A stretch of 64,000 nucleotides of DNA from positions 115,623-179,622 of the forward strand of contig JBCBCY010000006.1 in assembly GCA_038530285.1 (NCBI GenBank), given 5' to 3'. Each line of letters begins with the position of its first letter. Position 1 is the stretch's first letter. The stretch is from JASJAR01 sp038530285. GTDB taxonomy: Bacteria; Pseudomonadota; Alphaproteobacteria; Rhodobacterales; Rhodobacteraceae. The translations under genes were made by a program, and so were the position numbers. The notes under the pieces were generated by a model that had not been told where the DNA came from, did no database searches, and saw only the letters and a list, made by a program, of their open reading frames with translations. Shown in pieces: positions 34,258-41,668 of this stretch.

Positions 34258-34485
34258 TTACGCCTTGTCCTTGTCCCCGACAGGATCGGTTTCGGGGGTC
34301 ACATCGCGCGCCACTTCTGCGGCGTCGTCTTCGATCTCTTTTTTGCTGTCATCAACGCCCTTTTTGAAAGCGGTGATGCCCTTGCCGACCTCGCCCATGA
34401 GCGAAGAAATCTTGCCACGGCCAAACAGCACCAGGACAACGACGGCGATGAGTAGAAGGCCCGGAAGGCCGATATTGTTAAGCAT
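34258..34485 (-). CDS. tatA: Sec-independent translocase subunit TatA
   Basis: 75 residues. The start MLNNIGLPGLLLIAVVVLVL, the hinge FGRGK and the amphipathic helix SSLMGEVGKGITAFKKG are the standard TatA layout, ending in an acidic tail. It forms the pore-like assembly that moves folded proteins. It is the first gene of the tatA-tatB-tatC operon. Confidence 0.96.
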   Translation of the reverse strand: MLNNIGLPGLLLIAVVVLVLFGRGKISSLMGEVGKGITAFKKGVDDSKKEIEDDAAEVARDVTPETDPVGDKDKA

Positions 34486-34627
34486 GGGTTCTCTCCCCGG
34501 GGGATGCGCCCCCCTTTCGCGTTCACAGCGGTCATTTAGGCACGCCTCGGCAATTTGGGAAGCGTTTTCACGGCGAATGTGGTCGTTAACCCATTAAAAA
34601 TCAGGGGTTTGGCACCCAAGTGGACAC

Positions 34628-34649
34628 AACTGACAGAATCATGTCAGTT
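34628..34649. promoter_or_regulatory. Perfect palindrome, likely operator of the WYL regulator
   Basis: Arms AACTGACA (34628-34635) and TGTCAGTT (34642-34649) flank six bases. It lies 40 bases before the ATG at 34689. An ATG at 34641 falls inside the palindrome, which argues that the downstream ATG is the true start. Confidence 0.75.
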
Positions 34650-34688
34650 GAGGTGACGCCCCCTGCCCGTTCTTTGCCCGAATCGTTC

Positions 34689-35360
34689 ATGCGCCGCACC
34701 GACAGATTGTTCGAACTCATCCAAATCCTGCGCGACGGCCGTCTGCACCGTGGCGCCGATCTTGCCGCGCGCCTGGGCGTGAGTGCGCGCACGATCTACC
34801 GTGATATGGAAACGCTGATGAACTCGGGCGTGCCAGTCGAAGGCGAACGCGGTCTGGGCTACGCGATGACCGCCCCCATCACCCTGCCGCCTTTGAACCT
34901 GACCCTGACCGAATTGGAAGCGCTTCATGTGGGCATGGCCGTCGTGGCCGAAGCACCCGACGAGGAATTGCGCCGCGCCGCGACCACCTTGTCGGAAAAG
35001 ATCGATGCGGTGCTGCCCGAAGACCGCTCTGCGCCGTCGGCAGGTTGGGGCTTTGCGGTCTATCCTTTCGCCGAAGCTGCGCGCGGGTTTGAACATATGG
35101 CCGCCCTGCGCGCGGCGGTACGCACACGCCGCAAGATTGACATCGCCTACGAAGACCTGACAGGCGAGATCACCGAACGCCGCCTGCGGCCTTTGCAGAT
35201 GGAATATTGGGGCCGGGTCTGGACGGTGACGACCTGGTGCGAAACCAGCGAGGAATTCCGGGTGTTTCGCGTCGACCGGATCCGCACGATCGAAATCAGC
35301 TTTGACACCTTCGACGAAGACCCCGGCAAGACACTGAAGGATTATCTGGCTCTGGTGTGA
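34689..35360 (+). CDS. WYL-domain transcriptional regulator (YafY type)
   Basis: 223 residues from MRRTDRLFELIQILRDGRLH, the usual start of YafY-type regulators. The winged HTH has GVSARTIYRDMETLMNSGVP and the wing EGERGLGY. The C-terminal WYL domain spans residues about 130-220 with RRKIDIAYEDLTGEITERRL and WGRVWTVTTWCE. The WYL domain binds nucleotides or other ligands. It is divergent from tatA and 1 gene before the B12-binding-domain protein. Autoregulation through the palindrome at 34628 is likely. Confidence 0.92.
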   Translation: MRRTDRLFELIQILRDGRLHRGADLAARLGVSARTIYRDMETLMNSGVPVEGERGLGYAMTAPITLPPLNLTLTELEALHVGMAVVAEAPDEELRRAATTLSEKIDAVLPEDRSAPSAGWGFAVYPFAEAARGFEHMAALRAAVRTRRKIDIAYEDLTGEITERRLRPLQMEYWGRVWTVTTWCETSEEFRVFRVDRIRTIEISFDTFDEDPGKTLKDYLALV

Positions 35361-35470
35361 TGGTCCCCACCCCTGCGACAAATGACGGGATTGTGGGACA
35401 AGCGCGCAGCTGCGACGATCCATGCATTCGATGACTGATTCCACGTCACGCTTCACAATGGGCCTTATCC

Positions 35471-36289
35471 ATGACCCCGAAGACGTCCAAGGGCTTGCTT
35501 GTCGATCCCGCAGCCTATTCTGATACGTCCGAAAAGCTGAACGCTTTGAAAGCGAAGCTCCCCGACGGCGCCGTTGTCAATCTGGCGCGCGAAGTCCTGA
35601 ACAGGCTGGCAAACCAGGTGCCCGAAGGCAGCGTCGACCCGCGCGTTGTCGATCTGGCCCAAGCATTGGTCGATCCCGATGCGGCACTTTCGTTTTCAAT
35701 GATCGAAGCGATGCACGCCAAAGGCGCATCCATCGAAACCCTTTATCTGCGTGTTCTGGCCCCTGCGGCGCGCCACCTGGGCGAAATGTGGGAACGCGAC
35801 GAGGTCTCATTTGCGTATGTCACCCTGGGAACGGCCAGGATCTATGGGCTGATCCGGGCGATGAACACGACCGAGATTGTGCCCACATCGATCGACGAAC
35901 CCCATGCGCTGTTTCTCAGCGTGCCCGGTGAGACCCATACGCTGGGTGTGCGCATGGCCGCCGATCTGTTCCGGCGCCACGGTTGGGACATCGAGCTGTT
36001 GTCGGGCGTTGACCATGATGCGGTGGTGGAACGGTTCACAGCATCCGACCACTGGCATGTGGGGATTTCGGCTGGCAACGACCTTAGTCTGGCCGCCTTG
36101 GCGCGGCTGATCCTTGCGCTGAGGGCGGAACGGCCCGGAGTGCGCATTTTGGTGGCCGGCCGTGTCCTGACGACCTATGCGACCGAGGTGGACGCGATGT
36201 CGCCTGATGCGATGGCGGAAACCTTCGAAGATGCATTCAACGCAATGACCCGGATGTTTCGCGGCTGGGACGACGACCCCAAATCCTGA
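35471..36289 (+). CDS. Cobalamin/heme-binding-domain regulator-like protein (PpaA/AerR-like)
   Basis: 272 residues with no HTH or membrane segment. Residues about 65-135 are a helical B12-binding-2-like domain (LYLRVLAPAARHLGEMWERD, then FAYVTLGTARIYGLIRAMN). Residues about 145-260 are a Rossmann-like B12-binding domain with LSVPGETHTLGVRMAADLF. The cobalamin-ligand motif of the family is D-x-H-x-x-G; here it reads E-T-H-T-L-G. This layout matches the PpaA/AerR group, where cobalamin or heme tunes redox- or light-dependent transcription. No photosynthesis genes are in the window. Confidence 0.8.
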   Translation: MTPKTSKGLLVDPAAYSDTSEKLNALKAKLPDGAVVNLAREVLNRLANQVPEGSVDPRVVDLAQALVDPDAALSFSMIEAMHAKGASIETLYLRVLAPAARHLGEMWERDEVSFAYVTLGTARIYGLIRAMNTTEIVPTSIDEPHALFLSVPGETHTLGVRMAADLFRRHGWDIELLSGVDHDAVVERFTASDHWHVGISAGNDLSLAALARLILALRAERPGVRILVAGRVLTTYATEVDAMSPDAMAETFEDAFNAMTRMFRGWDDDPKS

Positions 36290-36327
36290 GGGGCCGCCCG
36301 CGGCTGAAGTGATGTCTGGCCGAAGCG

Positions 36328-37434
36328 CTATTGTCCCGCCGCGGTCTTGGGAAACACAAAGCAGCTTTTGCGCCGCAACATCAGCCACATCACGGTCCCG
36401 CGTTTGGGCAAAAACACCGACGGGACGGACGCGCGAATGTCTGATCCCTCATCAAGGGTAAATTCCACTAGGCTTTCGCGGCCCATATAACGCGAGCGCG
36501 CCACTGTTCCGCGCACCGGGGTGCCGTCTTCCGGCGTGGGGTTCGGGCCCCGCCCGCCGCGGTCAAAGTCGATCCGTAAATGCTGAGGCCGGATCACGAC
36601 CTGCATTGGGGTGCCATCGGCAAAGCCTGGCGCGTCGAATGCCCCAAAGGCGGTCTCTACCCGTTCGCCGGATGCCACCGCGTCGATGCCATTGAGGTCT
36701 GAGAAGAACGCCGCCGCGTCCCGGTCGATGGGTCGGTTGTACACATCGTAAGGGGCTCCCTGCTGGACGATTTTGCCGTCGCGCATCAGCGCAATCTCGT
36801 CGCCCATGCGCATTGCCTCATCGGGCTCATGGGTGACCAGAAGCACCGCCGCGCCTTCGTCTTTCAGGATGGCAAGGGTCTGGTCACGGATGCCGTCGCG
36901 CAACCGGTTGTCGAGACCCGAAAACGGCTCGTCCATCAGCATGACCTTGGGCCGGGGTGCAAGCGCCCGGGCCAGGGCCACGCGTTGTTGTTCGCCGCCC
37001 GACAGATGATGCGGGAAGTCACCGGCATGGGGCGTCAGTTCGACGCGCTCAATCATCTCGTCGGCGCGCGCGAACCGCTCTGTTCGGCCACCTTTCAGGC
37101 CAAAGGCCACGTTGTCGCGCACCGACAGATGGGGAAACAGCGCAAAATCCTGAAACATCAACCCGACGCCGCGATGTTCAGGTGCCACAAAGGCACCGCT
37201 GGCGCTGACGGGGGTGCCGTCAATTTCGATCAGGCCGTCGTCGGGCCTATCGACACCGGCAATCAAACGCAGGGTGGTGGATTTCCCGCAACCCGACGGG
37301 CCCAAAAGGCAGGTCACCTGGCCGGCGGCAACCTGGAGCGACACATCATCCACCACCGATCGCCCGCCAAGGCGGCGCGTCACGCCGTTCAGGGTCAGGC
37401 GCGCAAGGGGCGCAGGGTCGGTGCGATTTTTCAT
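36328..37434 (-). CDS. ABC transporter ATPase, FbpC/PotA-like, orphan
   Basis: 368 residues. Walker A GPSGCGKST, Q-loop FQDFALFPHLSV, signature LSGGEQQRVALARALA, Walker B VMLMDEPFSGLD and the switch His in LVTHEPDE are intact. The C-terminal third is a TOBE regulatory domain (VVIRPQHLRIDF and YMGRESLVEFTL). The layout fits importers for ferric iron, polyamines or similar. No permease or binding protein is adjacent: the nearest transporter gene is a sodium symporter. Substrate cannot be assigned. Confidence 0.88.
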   Translation of the reverse strand: MKNRTDPAPLARLTLNGVTRRLGGRSVVDDVSLQVAAGQVTCLLGPSGCGKSTTLRLIAGVDRPDDGLIEIDGTPVSASGAFVAPEHRGVGLMFQDFALFPHLSVRDNVAFGLKGGRTERFARADEMIERVELTPHAGDFPHHLSGGEQQRVALARALAPRPKVMLMDEPFSGLDNRLRDGIRDQTLAILKDEGAAVLLVTHEPDEAMRMGDEIALMRDGKIVQQGAPYDVYNRPIDRDAAAFFSDLNGIDAVASGERVETAFGAFDAPGFADGTPMQVVIRPQHLRIDFDRGGRGPNPTPEDGTPVRGTVARSRYMGRESLVEFTLDEGSDIRASVPSVFLPKRGTVMWLMLRRKSCFVFPKTAAGQ

Positions 37435-37496
37435 CGGCGGGCGCTAAAGCCTGAGCAATTACGTCGGAAACCCCGCGCCTAGCAACGTCACGCCGG

Positions 37497-38873
37497 TCAT
37501 GCAACCCCGGCCCTTGGTCTGAGCCCCATCAGGACCGCGGCAAATCCGACGCCAAGAACGCACAGGCAGATGACAAACAGCTGTTCATACTTGTGCCCGT
37601 CCGGTAGCACCCAGGCGATCTGCGGCCAGGCGCGCGCGAAATAGGCAAAGGCGCCAAGCATCGCCGCGCCAAAGGCTGTCAGATAGGACCAAAGCGCGAT
37701 ATCGCGCCGTAAGATCAGCCCGGCGACCAGCACCGGCGTCAGAAACATCGATGCTGTCCCTGACACCGCAACCGCGTCAAACAACGTGGCATTGCCCCAA
37801 AGCGTCAGCGCGGTGCCTGCGACCATGAAGACCACCATCGCGGCGCGCCCGCCCGCCAGGGTGCGCGGGGCCAGGCGCAATTCTTCAACACTCAGTCGCG
37901 CCGCCGAGGCCAGCGCGGAATCAAGCGTCGACAGTGCGGAGATCAAAAGCGACACCATCAACAGCGCCCAGACCCAGCCAGGGAACATCGTGGCCCAGGT
38001 GCCCAGAAGCTGGCCGTCATAGGCCGCCCCGACCACTGAGGCCTGAATGCCGAACAAACCGAAGGCAAATATCGTCAGGGAAGAGATCCAGAATGCATGC
38101 AGGAAGCTTTTGCGGGTCGTCGCGTCATCGGCCAGAAACCCGCGATCCATCATCACCGGGTCATGGGCGGGGTAGGAAAAGACCTGCAGGAAGGCCACCA
38201 CCAGCAAGACCCAGCCCAGCCAATTTCCGGACGTCCCCGGCGCGGTCAGAACGGCCGTGAATGAAAACTCGGGCCCCGTCACCAAAAAGCCAAAGGCCAC
38301 CGCAAACACGCCGAGAAACAGCACCATTTGCACGACATCTGTCCGCAGGGCCGCCGACAGCCCGCCCCAGGCCGAATAGCCAAGCCCCAGAACCGCCACG
38401 GCAATGATCGCCGCGGTGCCGGCCCAATCGGTCCCCGGCAGCAGGGCCGCAAAGATCAGCCCGACCACGATGAGGTTTGAAAACACCTCTGACACCAGCC
38501 GCAGCGCAATGACGATATTGTAGCTGGTCTGGCCAGCACGTCCGAACCGCGCGCCCAGCCAGTCCTGCACACTGCTGCCACCCCCCGCCCGGATGCGCGC
38601 CACGATGAACCCACCCGTCAGAAAAGACCCGTAGTAGGCGGTGTACGCCAGCGTGCCTGCGATGCCGTAGAAATAGCCCAGGATCGCGGCATTCATCAAA
38701 GACCGCGCGAAGATCCATGTCGTCACCTGGCTGAGGACCAGCACCCAAAGGGCCGGCGCTCTGCCGTCGATCTTGCCGCCGAAGAACCCCTCAACCGATG
38801 CGCGGCGTGGGGCCGCCACCACGGTGGTGCCGACGGCCAAGAGCACCAGCAAAAACATCAGGGCGGTGGTCAT
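37497..38873 (-). CDS. Sodium:solute symporter family protein
   Basis: 458 residues with about 12-13 membrane helices. The SSS-family core is seen in YFYGIAGTLAYTAYYGSF, IALRLVSEVFSNLIVVG, AVLGLGYSAWGGLSAALRTD and SALSTLDSALASAARL. AAGGA stands 9 bases before the ATG. The substrate is not clear. The SDR gene lies upstream on the same strand, 107 bases away, so the two could be co-transcribed. Confidence 0.85.
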   Translation of the reverse strand: MTTALMFLLVLLAVGTTVVAAPRRASVEGFFGGKIDGRAPALWVLVLSQVTTWIFARSLMNAAILGYFYGIAGTLAYTAYYGSFLTGGFIVARIRAGGGSSVQDWLGARFGRAGQTSYNIVIALRLVSEVFSNLIVVGLIFAALLPGTDWAGTAAIIAVAVLGLGYSAWGGLSAALRTDVVQMVLFLGVFAVAFGFLVTGPEFSFTAVLTAPGTSGNWLGWVLLVVAFLQVFSYPAHDPVMMDRGFLADDATTRKSFLHAFWISSLTIFAFGLFGIQASVVGAAYDGQLLGTWATMFPGWVWALLMVSLLISALSTLDSALASAARLSVEELRLAPRTLAGGRAAMVVFMVAGTALTLWGNATLFDAVAVSGTASMFLTPVLVAGLILRRDIALWSYLTAFGAAMLGAFAYFARAWPQIAWVLPDGHKYEQLFVICLCVLGVGFAAVLMGLRPRAGVA

Positions 38874-38951
38874 GACGGAGGTCCTTGTCGACAGCGAAGC
38901 TGCCGCCGCCTAGCAGCCGCCCTTGGGGTCCACCAGCCTTGCGCGGGCGGT

Positions 38952-38972
38952 CTGACGCGGATGTGACCGGCC
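38952..38972. repeat. Shared intergenic 21-mer, copy 2
   Basis: Partner of 17292-17312 (20 of 21 identical, including CTGACGCGGATGTGA). Here it also lies within an imperfect hairpin formed by GTCTGAC and GTCAGAC at 38950 and 38980, which includes the stop codon of the SDR gene. Confidence 0.5.
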
Positions 38973-38980
38973 GCGAGCGG

Positions 38981-39760
38981 TCAGACGGTCAGGTTCGTCC
39001 CGCCGCCGTCATGCAACAGGTTCTGGCCCACGATGAACCCCGCATGCACCGAACAAAGGTAAGCACAGGTCGCGCCAAACTCGTCGGACGTTCCGTACCG
39101 GCGCACCGGGATCGTCGCCTCGCGGTTTTTCTTCGCTGTGGCCATATCAATGCCCTGGGCCTTTGACACGCCGGTATCGAGCGCGATCGCGCGGTCCGTG
39201 GCATGGATGCCCGGCAGAAGGTTGTTGATTGTCACACCTTTTTCGGCCACCTGGCGCGCGGTGCCGGCCACAAAGCCCGTCAGCCCCGTGCGCGCGGCGT
39301 TTGACAGCCCCAGTGCGGGGATGGGTGCGCGCACCGATTGGGAGGTGATGTTGACCACCCGGCCCCAGCCGCGCGCCATCATCCCCGGCATCACCGCCTG
39401 CATCATCGCAATCGGGGCCAGCATATTTGCATCAAGGGCTGCAATAAAATCGTCGCGGTCCCAGTCAGACCACAGACCCGGCGGTGGGCCGCCTGCATTG
39501 TTCACCAGAATGTCGACCTCGCCCGCGGCGGCCAGCACATCGGCCCGGCCCGCATCCGTGGTGATGTCGCCCGCAACAGCCGTTACGCTCACGCCGTAGG
39601 TCGCGCGGATCGCCTCTGCCGTGGCCTCAAGTGCCTCGGCCCCGCGCGCATTGATCACCAGATCAACGCCCTCGGCGGCCAGCGCTTCGGCACAGCCCTT
39701 GCCCAGACCTTTTGATGCCGCGCAGACGATCGCGCGTTTGCCGTTGATACCCAGATCCAT
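38981..39760 (-). CDS. SDR family protein with altered active site
   Basis: 259 residues. The cofactor motif AASKGLGKG and NNAGGPPPG are intact and the catalytic Ser is present in NITSQSV. At the Y-x-x-x-K position the sequence reads SNAARTGL, so Tyr is Ser and Lys is Arg when aligned to YSAAKAGV. I recall a subgroup annotated as FabG-like that shares this SN-x-x-R pattern, so this is a family trait and not decay. AAGGGAG lies 7 bases before the ATG. Activity may differ from a normal dehydrogenase. Confidence 0.88.
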   Translation of the reverse strand: MDLGINGKRAIVCAASKGLGKGCAEALAAEGVDLVINARGAEALEATAEAIRATYGVSVTAVAGDITTDAGRADVLAAAGEVDILVNNAGGPPPGLWSDWDRDDFIAALDANMLAPIAMMQAVMPGMMARGWGRVVNITSQSVRAPIPALGLSNAARTGLTGFVAGTARQVAEKGVTINNLLPGIHATDRAIALDTGVSKAQGIDMATAKKNREATIPVRRYGTSDEFGATCAYLCSVHAGFIVGQNLLHDGGGTNLTV

Positions 39761-39844
39761 TGGACGCTCCCTTTGCCAGATGTGTTGCCCGCCCCTAGCG
39801 CAGCGCGCGCGCCTTGGAAAGAGAGTGCCGCGTTACGAGCCGCC

Positions 39845-40210
39845 TTACGAGGTATAGAAGAATTCCTCACGCACGATCTTGCCCCCCGCAACGTGATAGA
39901 CCGCGACCTCGTTCATATCGAATGGGGTGTCGTCGCCTTTCATCTTGCCCTGGGCGTTGAAGATCACCGCGAACCGGTCGTCACCGTGCGGCATCGGATC
40001 ACTGACCGACCCGCCGGTCATTTCGGCGTTTTCCGCCCACCAGGCGTGTTTGCCCCGGATCGCGTCCAGCCCATGGGCTTCGCGGCCCATGCCCTGATCC
40101 ATCGCTTCGACCGACACCGCATCGGGCGCATAGAGTTTGTCGAGGTTTTCAGCCTCGCGGCCCTCGCGGCAGCCCGCGACGAGTTCGCGGGCTATGTCCA
40201 TTAACGTCAT
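39845..40210 (-). CDS. SnoaL/ketosteroid-isomerase-like protein
   Basis: 121 residues with the NTF2-like fold pattern: LMDIARELVAGCREGREAEN, LDKLYAPDAVSVEA, AIRGKHAWWAEN and VYHVAGGKIVREEFFY. Such proteins include isomerases, cyclases and non-enzymatic binders. GGAGAAG precedes the ATG at 40210, which is why the longer frame to 40339 is not used. It stands alone upstream of the SDR gene, on the same strand. Confidence 0.85.
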   Translation of the reverse strand: MTLMDIARELVAGCREGREAENLDKLYAPDAVSVEAMDQGMGREAHGLDAIRGKHAWWAENAEMTGGSVSDPMPHGDDRFAVIFNAQGKMKGDDTPFDMNEVAVYHVAGGKIVREEFFYTS

Positions 40211-40419
40211 GGTCTTCTCCCTATACCTGTTCGCGTGAATCCGAAGTGAAAATGTTCTTGTTATGTTCCAATCCTGCCATAGGTACTTGTAAGGGTCAAT
40301 CGGGGGCTGGCGGTGCCTGACATTTCCAGCGGCGTACAAGGTGGCTTGGGACGCATTTTTGCGTATTTATAAAGCGAAGAAGGCGCCGGGCGGTGCTTTG
40401 GGGTTTTTGAGGGCGGCGC

Positions 40420-41337
40420 GTGGGCAATCCGGATCATTTGAGAGAGCTTTTGAAGGGTGTGGAGCACTGGAACGCCTGGCGGGCGGAACAGGGCGAAGAT
40501 TTCGTTCCGGATTTTGAGGGGATGGATATTCGGCGGGCATTTTTGGATGCAAACGGTGTTTCACGTTCAGGCCGCTTGGATATTGGCCCGTTCTTGCTTC
40601 ACAACGCAGACTTCCGTTCTGCGCGTATCATAAATGCCAATTTCAGTGAGACCCATTTTTTAGGATCTGATTTTCGAATGGCACAACTTGGTGGTTCAGC
40701 ATTTGATGAAGTCCACCTCGCTTCCTGCGATTTGCGCGGGGCAGATCTGGCGCACATAGATTGGGGCGGTAGCTCAGTGCAGGACGCGGACGTCACAACA
40801 TTCGTCGATACGTCAGGGGAGATTATTCGAACTGACCTTTCGCGAGCAGGACTCACTCGTAATGAGCTCGATTCCATGAAGGGCGACAGTGAAACGATCA
40901 TTCCTGATCACTTGGAACGGGCCGAATATTGGCCGGAGTTTGAATGGCCCGAGCGAGAACCTGCAACGGCCCCCTTTGACCTGCAAAATGAGCCGGAGCC
41001 AAAGACGGTTGAATCGACACGTACTTTAGCCAACCAAGCGAAGAACGCCTCACCCATTCAGATCATGGTACGCGCGAGACCACGTTCGGAGTTACGTAAA
41101 GCCCTCGCGAACAGCTATCCGGACGTACAAGACCTTGCACAATATCTGATGCAACAGGTTCAAGCTGAGCGCACACTTCATGAACAGATTCCAATGCCGA
41201 ACAGCGAACCAGCATTGTCAGAGCACAATGCTCGAGGGAACTTTTTAGCCGAAACAGAAGCCGCACTCATTCAACTGGATACGGCACTCCCAAATACGCC
41301 GGACGAAAATCTGTCGGACGCGAAAATCGATAGTTGA
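40420..41337 (+). CDS. Pentapeptide-repeat protein of a two-gene module
   Basis: 305 residues from a GTG with GAGGG 7 bases upstream. The N-terminus (HLRELLKGVEHWNAWRAEQG) matches a group of pentapeptide proteins common in this family. Residues about 55-130 are pentapeptide repeats, for example NADFRSARIINANF, CDLRGADLAHIDW and QDADV, which form a right-handed beta helix. Residues 150-305 are charged, mostly helical and unrelated to anything I know. The stretch has visibly lower G+C than its neighbours. Its stop overlaps the start of a small membrane protein gene, so the pair is one unit. The role is unknown. Confidence 0.8.
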   Translation: MGNPDHLRELLKGVEHWNAWRAEQGEDFVPDFEGMDIRRAFLDANGVSRSGRLDIGPFLLHNADFRSARIINANFSETHFLGSDFRMAQLGGSAFDEVHLASCDLRGADLAHIDWGGSSVQDADVTTFVDTSGEIIRTDLSRAGLTRNELDSMKGDSETIIPDHLERAEYWPEFEWPEREPATAPFDLQNEPEPKTVESTRTLANQAKNASPIQIMVRARPRSELRKALANSYPDVQDLAQYLMQQVQAERTLHEQIPMPNSEPALSEHNARGNFLAETEAALIQLDTALPNTPDENLSDAKIDS

Positions 41338-41558
41338 AGGCAAGGCTCGGCGAGCTCGCAGCACTTTGCGAAGACTGGATCGCATATCTTGATAATAACG
41401 CCGGCACCCCTGGAAACATATGGCGGATCGGACTTATCACTGCATGCACCAGTTTGATGGTCGTACTAGTACCTTCGCTTGGCGCAGTGGCCGCTGGGAC
41501 AATTTCATCTGGGGTGATCGGCGCGAGTACATTGCGCGTCATATTTCGCAATGAATGA
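41334..41558 (+). CDS. Small membrane protein coupled to the pentapeptide protein
   Basis: 74 residues from a TTG that overlaps the upstream stop (TTGA). Residues 1-28 are soluble (KARLGELAALCEDWIAYLDN). Residues about 30-70 form a helical hairpin of two membrane segments (IWRIGLITACTSLMVVLV and LGAVAAGTISSGVIGAST) ending in a basic RVIFRNE. No family was recognised. It could anchor the pentapeptide protein or act as its membrane effector; both are guesses. Confidence 0.6.
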   Translation: MKARLGELAALCEDWIAYLDNNAGTPGNIWRIGLITACTSLMVVLVPSLGAVAAGTISSGVIGASTLRVIFRNE

Positions 41559-41668
41559 GCCGGGGCTAGCCGCGTCGCCATATACTTTGAGTACACTTTG
41601 CATACACCCCCAAACCGGCCCAAAACTCGGCCCTTCCGCCGCCGCGCGCGCCCCGGTATACGCCCCCC

